DNA of 64,000 bases from Durusdinium trenchii (GCA_963970005.1 CAXAMN010002903.1:167582-231581), one strand, 5' to 3'; numbered from the stretch's first letter, positions 33,103-44,200 are shown. Notes: generated by a model from the letters alone, not told the origin. Numbers and translations: made by a program.

Positions 33103-34497
33103 ACACCCGGCAGAACAGGGGCTCAGCACATTTTGTGTCAAAGACCACAGCGGGGCTACAAAGTGGGTCTATTATAAAACCTGCCATTTTGGGTATGCTT
33201 GGGCGGCGTATTGGTGGAGCAGGGCTGCTGCTGCCTTCATCCGTGTAGCGCATCGATTCTTACATCACAGTCACTTCCTCTGCATCTATGTGGACGACGC
33301 ATTGGCATTGTTCCCGCGCAGGGTAGCAGCCCCCATGGCCTGCCAGCTACTGATCCTGGCCTGTGTACTTGGCTTTCCGTTAGCTCGGCACAAAGTTGAC
33401 CTTGGCGACCAGCTAAGTTGGATAGGCTGGGATTTGCGTTTTCAGGGCTACCCCAGCGCATTCTTGCCGGCGTCAAAGCTTGAGGCCATGCTTTGCAGTC
33501 TGCAGCAGATTTGTGCAACACCCCGCAGGGTGAACCGGAAAGAGCTACAAACCCTGGTGGGGCGTCTTGTGTGGTACACCACAGGAGCTTTTTGGCTAAA
33601 ACCCTGGCTGCAAGTTTGGTTTCATATGCTGGGCAAAGTGCGACTGCGCTTTCAATCGTTACAACGCGAGCAGCTGAAAGATTTGTATCATTGCTTGGAT
33701 AGGGACTGCAGGGTATCCCGCCTTCCCCGGCTTTGTGATATTCAGGTTGGCTGGAAACTGCTAGAGATTGGTGGCCATGCGGTACAAAACCGGGCTGACA
33801 TATTGTGTGCGCCCCTCAAGCGTGACCAAGCCTGGCTAAAATTTTGTGAAGACGGTTCAGCAGAGATTTGCTTAGCCTCTGAAGAGCTTGCAGTGGCCCG
33901 GTTTGTCATGCGGTTGCTTCATGCGGTTGCTTCAACATCAAGAGGATGCGCCGGTGCATTTGGTTGACCTCCCCGGTCCCTGCGTTGCGGCGGCAGCGGA
34001 TGCCTATGCAGAAGGGACCCGGGCTGGTGTGGGCGGTTGGTTCCTGCCAGAGGGCGCAGAGCTCCACCCGTCCAACATCTTCTGGTCCTGCGAAGTAGAA
34101 TGGGCCGCTTTACCAGCTTGGTTTACAACAGATTTGCGTGATTTGCAATCGGCCATTGCAGCCTTGGAGGCCCTAGCCCAGTTGATCCTTTTGTTGTGCC
34201 AGCGGTCGCAACTATCTTTGGAAGCAAAGATGGGGAGAATTTCTCTTCGTCAACAGTGGTGTAGTGTGCAGCACAGCAAAGCATTTGTCCATGTAACAGC
34301 CGCTGGCTAGTGCTGCGCTTTTCTGCTTAAAAGAGCGGATCACCTTGAAAGTTTCTCATGTTGCTGGCGTCCGAAATGAGTGGGCTGACATCCTATCACG
34401 CGGAGCAACGCGAGACCCTTCCTTTTGGGCGCAGCTCTCCAAATCAAAGCAGCTTTTCCCAGACTGGCTGAACTTAATCTTGGGGCTACCACGTTAG
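33071..34497 (+). pseudogene. Reverse transcriptase - RNase H, frameshifted
   Basis: Reverse transcriptase copies element RNA into DNA. The frame from 33102 encodes HFGYAWAAYWWSRAAAAF, then LCIYVDDALALF with the catalytic YVDD, then thumb-like sequence. At 33908-33933 a 13-bp tandem duplication (ATGCGGTTGCTTC twice) shifts the frame. The next frame encodes AAADAYAEGTRAGVGGWF and LQSAIAALEALAQLILL of the RNase H domain. A second shift near 34255 and a TAA near 34291 follow, after which SHVAGVRNEWADILSR and the C-terminus are readable to TAG at 34495. The N-terminal RT motifs are absent. This RT/RNase H type is common in dinoflagellate genomes and resembles DIRS-order enzymes; subclass is inference. 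Confidence 0.8.
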
Positions 34498-34559
34498 CCT
34501 AATTGCCAAGCACGCTTTGAGTGGAGTGGATGACAGATTGGTGGGACCACGCTCAGTTT

Positions 34560-34671
34560 GGGTGAGTTATGGGGGGGCTCTGCTGCAGGTGCTGACCTGC
34601 CAGCCCTGCAGCATCCCCCCCTGCAATGGTGGTCCTCCAAAATAGTGCGCGTGCTTGGAGACGGAGGGTTG
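34560..34671 (+). repeat. Split direct repeat P1
   Basis: Begins GGGTGAGTTATGGGGGG and ends GCTTGGAGACGGAGGGTTG; matches P2 at 34954-35068 almost base for base. It contains CAGCCCTGCAGC and the TGCAATGGTGGTCCTCCAAA block. Confidence 0.88.
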
Positions 34672-34887
34672 GACAGCTTTGCCTGCAAGGTAAACCAACA
34701 AACCCTCACCTCCAGGTGCTTACTGAGTGTTTGCTGCTGGCGTTGTGCATTGCAGTATAAGCTTGCGTGAATGCTTGTCAGAAGTGGCCCATTGGTTTGA
34801 GGTGTAGTGGTGGTTGACTTTGAGTGCAATCTCTTTGCCCATTGGTTTGAGGTGTAGTGGTGGTTGACTTTGAGTGCAATCTCTTTG
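34671..34887 (+). repeat. Split direct repeat Q2 with an internal 50-bp tandem duplication
   Basis: Matches Q1. Its last 50 bp (CCCATTGGTTTGAGGTGTAG ... CTCTTTG) are repeated once in tandem (34788-34837 and 34838-34887). Confidence 0.88.
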
Positions 34888-34953
34888 TCCCACCCTCCCT
34901 CCCTAATTGAATGGCATGGTAGGTGCCTTCTCTTAGGCAGCCCATGTGCTGCC

Positions 34954-35068
34954 GGGTGAGTTATGGGGGGGGCTCTGCTGCAGGTGCTGACCTGCCAGCC
35001 CTGCAGCGTGCCCCCCCTGCAATGGTGGTCCTCCAAAAATTGTGCGCGTGCTTGGAGAGGGAGGGTTG
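34954..35068 (+). repeat. Split direct repeat P2 (right end)
   Basis: Second copy of P, ending GCTTGGAGAGGGAGGGTTG, followed by unrelated flank TATAAATACC. A 66-bp linker (34888-34953) separates it from Q2. Confidence 0.85.
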
Positions 35069-36042
35069 TATAAATACCTAGAAAGGAATACGAGTTTTAA
35101 TTTATGGACATTGGTTGTGCTCTTGGTTGGCCTGCAAGTGGAGCATGTCGCAGCATATGGGGAATATAAGTAACTGTATTCAAAACACAGAAGGTGTTTG
35201 GGTTTCTCAATAAGGCCCCGTTTAAATTGTTTTCCATTTTGTATGTTTTTAGACATACAGTCTGGCGAGGGAGTCCATCTTAATTGAACTATGATTCTGC
35301 AGGCGCCATCGGGTCGAGGTCCAGTGTTGCCCGGCGCATGAGTGCTTCTGAATCGAACGTTTTGTTTGCGACTCTTGCGATTCGCGACTGTGATGTTTGT
35401 CCAAACAGGCAGTTTGTATAAATTGGCATGGCTTGGCAATTTTGAGAATGCTTGTGACATGTGACAGATGAGGATTACAAGGCAACCAGACCACATTTAT
35501 GTGGGCCAATGTTTCCAAGGCATGGTCAAGCGCGGCGCCGAAAGAGCAGCAAGGCTCCATTTGGGTCGAAGCACTCGTACGGAGTCAGGGGCATGTTGTT
35601 GAGCACCCGCTGCATGATGATGCGTGAGAATATGTGAGAATAGTGCGCTCGTTAAGTTCTCTGGGCACTCTAAAGCTCGCATTCCCCGACTTGGTCCTGA
35701 AAACAGATGAACACAGTTTGCCAAAGATGCGTTCAAGTGTCCTCACAAAAACACCCTTGATAGGATCTGCTGCCTGATTCTCCTACTTGTTCCAGTCTTA
35801 GAGTGGCTTGTGTAATTACAATGGAGAGTCCTTGGATGTATTCTGATCTAACATTCTGAATCGCGAGGGACAGATTTTGCAACTTACGAGGCGACTTCCT
35901 TCGACCAAGGTGCCAGCAGTTACACTCAGCTTCGTGCAGACAGTTCAGCAGGCAGGTGCGGTCAAATGCGAGAATTACTATATATAATAGCATGATGCTC
36001 CGATCATCTTCAATAATGAACAAATTTCCCCCAAAAGTGTTT

Positions 36043-36160
36043 CTATCCTGCGTCCTACCTAGAAGCTAACTTAGCCTAGTAGCTTACCTCCCTTACTTAA
36101 TCAAGTAGGTGCCTACTTAATCAAGCAGGGAGGCAGGGGCCTCGGGCCAAAGAAAAGAAC
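36043..36160 (+). repeat. Modular palindromic repeat, copy D
   Basis: Contains TATCCTGCGTCCTACCTAGA, AGCTAACTTAGCCTAGTAGC, then two copies of ACTTAATCAAG(T/C)AGG and a GGCAGGGGCCTCGGGCCAAA tail. Lacks the CCAAATCATTAGTGCGAGC block. Confidence 0.78.
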
Positions 36161-36998
36161 TTCAATCATTTTGCCTCAGCTCGAAGCGGAACAGGTCCTT
36201 GGGGTGAGGGTGAGCGCCGTGTGAGACGCAGACGTCGAAGGAGAGATGCTACAGAATCTGGATGGAGCCTGAGAAAGGCCATACGCAAGACCTTCGGACC
36301 TGTGGATGTTCGCCTTAGTCTGATTATGTTTGATTGATTTTGCAGATCTCACAACAGTTCTCCAACTTCTTTGGAGATTTCTACACTTCCTCTTTTATCC
36401 CTTTATTTTCCCTTTGCCCCACCAACTAGGGCCAAGGACGGAAGCAAAGTACGTTTGTATACTATGATAGTACATGTATACTTATACTTATACATATTAC
36501 ATAATCAACATTTAGTCTTGATCGATTCACATATTTCGACTTGCGGGGATTTCCGATGCAGAGTCAAGAGACAAAGGAAGTGCAATGTGGCTAGTGTCAC
36601 TTCGATGTTTAGCTCAACACAATCGCTGGCAAGCAGATGTTTTTTTCTTCTGGCTATTTTGTCATGCTACCATGTTCCTTGCGTGCAATGACGCTGTGAC
36701 GGTTTCCTGGTATGGATTTGCATGTTTAACAGAAAGTTGGTGCATCGAACGAATGAGCAGACGAGCAATTATATACATGAACAGGAAGCGGAGAAGTTTA
36801 ATGCATGTAGACTCTGACGATCCAGTTGGCCCTTCACACTTCAGATGATTGTTTTTTCCAACAACCACAGAGAGAAGGGGCTTACCTTGCCAACAAATTT
36901 GCCCACGAAGATCATTTACAGATGATATAATTAAGCTGGCCTTCCACGAACATCAAGATTCAAGATAGCATTGTCGTAGCATATGTCAGCAAAGAAGC

Positions 36999-37120
36999 TC
37001 CACCCCCGCCGCCTTTAGGGTGGCGGGGGGAGCTTCCTTGAAGAAGCGTGAGCTATCCTGCGTCCTAGCAGGAGCAAACTAGACGCCCTTACTTAATTAA
37101 GTAAGGAGGCAAGGCCACGG
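36999..37120 (+). repeat. Modular palindromic repeat, copy E
   Basis: Contains a GC-rich hairpin (CCACCCCCGCCGCC ... GGTGGCGGGGGG), CTTCCTTGAAGAAGCGTGAG, CTATCCTGCGTCCTAG and the perfect 20-bp palindrome CCTTACTTAATTAAGTAAGG at 37087-37106, then GGCAAGGCCACGGGC. Confidence 0.8.
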
Positions 37121-38103
37121 GCAAAACAACTTGACCTCAAACTCAAACAGCCGCCTTCTACTGCCTGCTTGAGCACCTCAAAAGGCTGACAACTGCGGTG
37201 ACATCATAAAGCAGGGCATGACATTGGAAGCGAACACTACACGCACAAGCAGCTCTTTTTGAGGAATTGGGTGTCTTGCTCATTGAGTTTGCTTAAGCCT
37301 CTTCAATGCTGGTACCAGGTCAAGATTCTTCTTGGCGGGCGTCTGAAAGAGACAAGAGGACCTGCACTAGTTCTGCCACATCCGCAAATTTCGGGATATG
37401 CGGATATATATTATATATGCATATAAATATGTTATGTGCCCACAGATATGCTGTGAGCAAAGCATGTTTTGGCTTCCACTGAAGTAACATGCAACAACTT
37501 TGTATGTCACATCAGAACTAGCTTGGGAATGTGGCAGCCCCTTTCAAGAAGCCAGGTACCTTGGCCGAAGCAAGGTGGTTGCAACGCAAACGAGGTCATG
37601 TAAACACAAAAACGTAACATTACAGTCCGCAAGTCAAAAAATATCAAAAAATGACACTTAATTGAGTTTGGATGAGTTTCGGCAGCAAACAAATTGAGGA
37701 CGGGTGCTCGAGTGCCTTAGTGTCACATACAGTATATTCTATTATATAGATGTAATTGTAAGTCTTTGCTTGTTGCCCCCATGCGGAATTCGAGCCGTTC
37801 CTTTCATGAATAATTAGTGAACATGCACCACTGACTGACCGACTGACTGACCCATACTACAATCTTGAGTGTAAACCCACAACTTGTGGCATCACAACAG
37901 TACCCGACCACTTGTTTTGTTTGCAGTGGACGGATATGTTTGTGAAGCTGCAGCTACGCAAAGCGTGCTGCACATGCACTGATCTCCAAAGTTTGACGAA
38001 AAGTTGTCATGTTTTGGGCGATCCCAGACGCAGGAGAATCTGTTTGGCACAGCACTTGTGCCTTGCTTGCCTTTGAAAAGAGCCAACAATTATCGATATA
38101 TTT

Positions 38104-38108
38104 ACAGT
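38104..38108. repeat. Target-site duplication (left), ACAGT
   Basis: ACAGT directly abuts the left terminal repeat and is repeated directly after the right terminal repeat at 46877-46881. Confidence 0.93.
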
Positions 38109-38193
38109 CTCGTGAACTAAAGGCATGCGCGCCTTTTCTCGAACACAAAATGCCTGAAGTCGTGACATGTCCGATGTTCTCTCACCGAACAGA
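38109..38193 (-). repeat. 3' terminal repeat (LTR) of the Copia element, 85 bp
   Basis: Identical to 46792-46876. In element orientation it starts TCTGTTCGGTGAGAGAACA, where TGTTC and GAACA form a short inverted pair, and ends TTTAGTTCACGAG. The outer ends are TC and AG, not the usual TG and CA. Confidence 0.93.
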
Positions 38194-38216
38194 CTCCCCC
38201 TCTCGTTTTCACGAGA
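38194..38216 (-). promoter_or_regulatory. Polypurine tract and adjoining GAAA-loop hairpin
   Basis: In element orientation GAGAGGGGGAG (38194-38204) directly precedes the 3' terminal repeat, as expected for the plus-strand primer. Just upstream and overlapping it, TCTCGT-GAAA-ACGAGA (38201-38216) is a perfect 6-bp stem with a GNRA-type tetraloop. Confidence 0.85.
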
Positions 38217-38233
38217 TCTCGAAAATTTGGGGC

Positions 38234-41200
38234 TCAAGGCAAACTGTTCATGCTCTTCGCGCGATAGTATTCGGCGCGCATTTTGTCCAGGTTCCACCCT
38301 TGGTTGGCATTATGCCGCTGGAACCTGTTCCATGGGTTGGTCGGCTCTTCTTCGACCCTTCGGATCGGCCTGACCACCGGAGAAGCCTTCGCTTTGGCTC
38401 TCAGTGCATGCTGAAGCATAGTTGTCGCTGCTTCAGCGTTCACAGCAGCTAGATTCGCTGCAGCGGCCGCCTGGTGCGCGCTCTCAGCAGCACGCTCTGC
38501 CCCTTCAGCTGCCTGGCTGGCAGCTTGCACGGCATCATCAGCAGCCTCGCTGGCCGCTTGCAACTCAACAGAGTTGCTTTCACTTGATCTCCTCCTCATC
38601 GACCGTGATGATGTGCCGTGCAGCGAGCCCGATCGCCGCCTTGATGTCTGGGACATAGACCTTCTCCCTGTCATAGAAGTCCCTTCTCGATCATCGCGAT
38701 CATCATCATCACTTGGCCTTGCCGCTCGCCTTCTTCGGATGGCTTGAGCTCCCTCCTCCGTCTCTTCCTCCGTCTCGGTGGCTTCAACCCCATTCGTGCC
38801 CTGGTCTGTCCTCCCCCACGAACGTGCCCGCCTGGGTCGCAAGGAAGTAGTATGGGCCCCTTCATCAGCTTCAGGCAGGTCCGATGAACTGGGTGGCTCA
38901 CAAGTGACTCCATGCAATCGGCGTAGGCAGCACCCAAAAGAACTCACAGCCGCCTTCGCCACCCAGATTGCCCCAATGAGCACTAGCACTATGCCACACA
39001 ACATCAAACCTCCAAAAACTGCATCGGAGTCCTGACTTCCTCCAGCTTCAGCTGCACGAACCAAGGCGCTCCCAGCCACAATTGCTCTCACAGCCAACTG
39101 ATGGTCTGGTGCAGGAGGGGCGTTTTGACCAAGCTTCAAGCTGGCCACTTTCACTTCCGGAGGCTTCAAACCCAAATCACCAAAAAAACCTGCGAAACTC
39201 TGGCCAAGGAGCGGCTTTGTCATGCCATCGGCCACAAGCTCAGTGCCACGAAGATGGGCCAGCTTCCAACAGCCACCTGGATACGAGCCCTGCTCATCAA
39301 GTGCCTCCTTCAGGATGTTGGACCTCACACGCAAATGCCGGGTCCTCCAGGATGTAGCACTATTGCCGTAGGCGAGGCTGATGGCTGCGGCATTATCACC
39401 ATAGATGACCCGCTCGAAGACATTCGAATTGTCCAGCGGCTCCCCCCACATAGCGCACAGCAAGGCTTCCGTTGCACGACCTGTGCATAGAGCTTCACAG
39501 TAGGAAACCAACTCTGCTTCAGCTGTGCTGTGGGTCACAAACGGTTGGGTGGCACTTTGCCATGCCACAGGAGCTCCAGCGAAACAAATCACTAGCCCTT
39601 GCACACTTCGGTGATTGGAGCCAGTGCCGTACGCTATGTCGGCGAACACCTCCAGTAGGCCTTCATGTCGTTGGATCTTGAGCTGATCCCTTGACCCCCA
39701 TTTCTTCTTGATCTTCTGGGGATAGTGCAAGTCGCCAGGAGTGCCCTTCACATAGGCGAGCAAGGACTGGCCGATTTCGATGGCCTTTGCAGGGTTGCGA
39801 GTCACCAACCGACTGAGGGCCGCCACACCATAGGCCAAATCTGGCCGTGACCTGGTTGAAAGCCACAAGAGGGACCCTGCAAGAGCTTGTGCCTCGCGAA
39901 TCTGCACCTTGTCCACCGAATCTGGCGGTTCCATGTCGGTCTCACTGACCTTGAAGTTCGGGAAGGTTGAGGCTTCCTTGACATTCCAGCGTGTGAGGAT
40001 CTCCTGCTCATACTTCTGCTGTGACAAATGAAAACCATCACCATGCTCATCGGCAGAGATCTCAAAGCCGCAGAAGTGGACAGGAGAGGTAGGTGTTGCC
40101 TTTTCTACGCTGGATGTAGTCCAAGTGGCCTGCAAGGATGTCAGGGCTGCTGAGACTGCACTGTCTTCGCCACTGATGAGGATGTCATCAACATAGACAG
40201 ACATCAGACCTGTCCAATGATTCTCACCAGTCTCCGTGTCGGCCTCCTCCAACCGCCACAAGTTCTCATCAGCTGTTTTGACGAAGTAGCCCCTGACATT
40301 TCGCCCTTCTCTTTCCCGCACCCAGCTGACCATTGGAAGAGTGCGATCTCTGTACTGCGACCAATCCCTTGGGGACGTTGTGAGGCCGTACATGGCTAAT
40401 TTTACCAGCCACACTTCACCTTCTCGGGCGAGGCCAAGGCGCTTGTAGACACTGGGAATCTCCATTGCCACCATCTTTCCATCCTCCCTTCTTGGGGCGT
40501 TCAAGAAAGCGACTCTGATGTCGGTTGCTGCCAGTGTCCACCCCTTCAAAGCCGAGGTGCGGACCAGAGCTCGCACTTGGCAGCCATCAGCTCCTCCAGC
40601 GTAGCAATCTCCACTGAACCTGGATTCGGAGTAATTGCCACAACATACAGCTCTTGCCCGACGTACTCCAGCTCCTGCTTTGCGGGTGTACACCATCTTG
40701 GCCGGAAGAAGCTCTATGGTTTTTCCTTGTGCTTCTGCCCGTTGGTGGAGCTCTCGCTTTGTGATTTGCTCCACTGCTTCCTTTGTCTTGACCAGCTGGT
40801 TGTACTCGGCAGTGATGGATGGGACCCAATTCTCAAAGTCATCCCAAACCTCCTTGCTGCCGACAGTCCTCGTGACCAGGAACTCCTCCTCCAGCTCTTT
40901 GGTCGCAAGTTCATCCACGTCACGATCATTCTGCAGGAGCATTTCTTCCACCTCCACCTTGTACATGATGGCCTCTGACAGGACTTCCATATAGCAGCCT
41001 TGCTCCGGGATGGTGACGTCCAAATGTTCCATTTCTTCGGACACATAGGCAGCCAAATTCGCCTGCAATGCTTTCAGCAACTTGATCTTATGGTGAGGAT
41101 GTTCTCCAAGGGTTCCTCTCTGCAGGGTCACCGGGCTTGAGCCACCGCACCGGTTGTTAGGCACCCCCTCCGCATCCCCTCCGCCGAGAAGATCCACCAC

Positions 41201-44200
41201 CGGAAAACCTGAACTGGTTTGAACCCCTTGGATGTCATCCTCACCTGAGCTTGAAGAACTTGTCCTCTCAGGCGTTTCAATCGTCCAGCTGTCACTGCTG
41301 ACCTCCAAACTGAAAAGGCGAACATCATTTGGCATCATGATCTCAAAGCTGTCACGATGGTCACACAGCCACCGCTGCCACCAACTTGCAAATTCCCGAT
41401 GGTCACATAGCCAGCGGTGCCACCAACTTGAATTGACCCCACCACCAGCCTCCCCCTCCATGTGGATCATGGAAACTTGTGGTATTGCCGTCTTTTCTCT
41501 CAACCGGCGTCGTGGAATTGCGCCATGCCACATCGGCCGAGGAGCGGCATCACCAATCTCCGGAAGGTGCACGATCGCATCATTGGCCTCAGGTTGATCG
41601 GCCGAAGGGATCACCACATCATCGGTGTAGAAGTAGCGATGCGAGGTCACCGACTGGACATAGTAGCTGGTAGTAGTCAATGAGGATTGAACTGCAGGAC
41701 CCAAAATGACTACCTCATCACGAACTTCACGCCACGGCTGGTAGCGCTCCTGCCATGACTTCTTCAGAGCAAAGGCTTTTGCCCCAAACTTCAGCAACGG
41801 GCCAGAAGGAAAGCCCAGACTTCGCAACTGACCACGAAGTCTGCGGTCGCCAATGTGGATGGCGGCTAGTGGCCATTTGTCCAAGCCCACTTCTGTGGCC
41901 GCAACTACCGTACGGATGTGCTTCTTGACCACACCCAACTCTCCCTCCACCCTGCCATTCGTCTTGAAAGATCCCCCTGTTGTGAGGGTTGTCACGATGC
42001 CCCGGTCCAGCGTCCAGCGGCGTACCGGAGCATAGATCAGTTCCCGGGCCCTGTCACTGTGAAGCCTGTAAATTGGAAGGCCTAGGCTTCGGAGCCTCGC
42101 ATAGATGCGAGCCAAGGCTTGAAGGATGTTGTTCACAGCGCGGCCATTGAGCACCTCCACAAAGGTCAAATTTCGCACGGCCACGTCCTTGGAGTCCTCC
42201 ACCAACTGATGCCAGGAGTCAAACGAGGCCTGACAGGCTCGCACCGCCGCGTCCTCCCCCTCATTCGAAGCTTCTTCAACCGGCTCCTCTCTCAGCAGGG
42301 CATCTCCGGGATCATCTCCGTTGAGATCAGGCTGAGGATACTCCAGATCATCACTAGGTGGCAGGTCATGATCCGCCTGCCCTTCCAAAGGAAAGCCACC
42401 TTCCATCTCCGCCAAAGGGCGTCCAGCACGGTCCACGGGGAACGTGTACACAGCAATCATCATGTACTTGCAGGATTGACGGCTTTGATCAAAGCCAGGC
42501 ACCATCTTGCCAGACAAGTCCACGCTGAGGGTGTAGGCCTCAGGATGCACGATGCGCTTGTGGGGCTTGCTTCGAGCAGCTGAGCGAACACAATGCTTGC
42601 AATCTCGCCTGGCCGGCATGTGGTCGTTCTGGTAGTGCTGCTTCCAGCTATCAAGAACCGCCGGAGTCAAAGGCCGAAGTGCAGCTTCCAACGAGGGCGT
42701 AGTGCCACGGTTCAACCAGTCTTGCAATGCCAAAACCAAAGCAACTTTGAGGCCTGGAGCCCATGCCGCCCACGTTTTGGAGTCATCACACCTCTCCTTC
42801 ATAGTCATCTGGCCACGGTCTTGAGCTGGTTCTTCTGGATTGGTGCCGCTTGGAGGGCCACGAATTCCGTTCAGGATGGTGATGTCTCGGAGCACCACTG
42901 CCAATGTTGTTGGCTTCCTTTTTGTGTGACCCATTGGGCCTTGGTCGAAGTGGAGCCTCTTGACTTGGTAGGTCTCCTCAAAGTTCTGCCATTCTTTGGT
43001 GCGCCAGATCGACATGAACTGCTTATCACGCACCTCCTCGGCTGGCCTGTAACGGGCCGGATCTTCAGGCTGTTCCACAGCCAATGCAGTTTGCAACTCT
43101 TGAGGAAGACGAACGTTCTCACAAAGAACATAGAGGGCCAGCATCCTATACAGCAAAACGCTATCACCAATCACCAACTCCAAATCCGAAGCCGTCAAGG
43201 TCGGCAAGCCGTAGGGATGCTGCTCCGTCCTCAAAACACCAGGTCCACCATCATCTTGATACCTCAAGGCTGAGACCGTGCGACAGGGAGGTCCGCCTAT
43301 GATGGCCTTCACACGGCCGGAGGCGGCCAAGGAGAGGAGGTACAGGTAGGTCTGATCATCATGAAGATCTGCCGAAACCTCACTCTTCAAGTCCACACAC
43401 AAGACCTCGATCCCGTCCTTGTTCAAAGTCTTTTCCCAGTACTTGCTGTCAGGACCGGAGAACAAATGAAGTACAATCTTCTTTGCACGATCCAACCTGC
43501 GGCGTGTCCGCCTGTTCCAGGGCACACGATGGCCATCAAAGCTCTGGCCTTCTTGAAGCTGCGACATGTCGGGGACGATGCGCATCAAGATCTCCTCCGG
43601 CAAAGAGGGGAACAATGCCTTCAACTGAACCGTCAAAGCCATCTCCAAGGAATCCGGCATTTCCGCCAGAGCACCCCTGTGGGGATTTTCCATCAAAGTC
43701 TTGACCAGCAGCGCCTTCTTGAGGAAGTTGGCCTGTCGACGTTCCAGCTGATCGATCATCTCTTGACCACACTTTCGGTCCACCATCGGGCAGCCATGCT
43801 GAATCACCACCTCGAGCTGTTGGCCCTTGTTGTCGCGAAGGCTGCATTGCGATCCCTTCCAATCGAACTTGTAGCCGAGCTCCGCAATGCCTCCAAGGGG
43901 GACAATCCATGAGCTTCCAAAGGCATCATCATCCGGAGCCGAGAGCAGGACCTTGGTGCCAGCCTTCAACTTCAACTTGTCCGTGACTCCATCGGCCAAA
44001 GTCACCTGGGTTGGCATAGCTTGTGCCCATTCAACTTGATCTCGAGCAGGCCGCAAAGCATGCGTAGCGCCCGAGTCCAACAGGACCAGCTGACCGCTGG
44101 GATCGTGCTCAAGCTGGCTGATCTTGATGACCCGTAGTTGAGGTGCCCTCAAAGATTTCAGCAGCTTCGTTGCTTCCTGCAACAATGTTTCACTTGTAGT

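Larger units (their letters stand above)
32923..35068 (+). mobile_element. Degenerate RT/RNase H element with split direct repeats (PAT/Ngaro-like, DIRS order)
   Basis: The order is repeat Q1 (32923-33102), RT/RNase H coding remnant (33103-34497), repeat P1 (34560-34671), repeat Q2 (34671-34887), repeat P2 (34954-35068). P1 and P2 are near identical, as are Q1 and Q2. This A1-ORF-B1-A2-B2 layout is what is known as split direct repeats in PAT/Ngaro elements. No tyrosine recombinase or gag is present, and the first half of the RT is missing, so this copy is non-autonomous. An alternative is an LTR element whose 5' repeat lost its first half (P) with an extra partial copy at the 3' end. Confidence 0.6.
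35069..38108. other. Intergenic stretch with modular repeats
   Basis: No supported gene. It holds modular repeat copies D and E, a (CTGA/GACTGACTGAC) tract at 37829-37852, and AT-rich tracts. The Copia target site is its right edge. Confidence 0.5.

Noticed and set aside
34494-35036. 180-187 aa ORFs on the - strand
   Set aside because: They are translations of the P and Q repeats; the duplicated protein segments only reflect the repeated DNA.
35733-36023. 96-aa - strand ORF next to repeat copy D
   Set aside because: No domain, no splice context, and it lies in an otherwise unsupported stretch.
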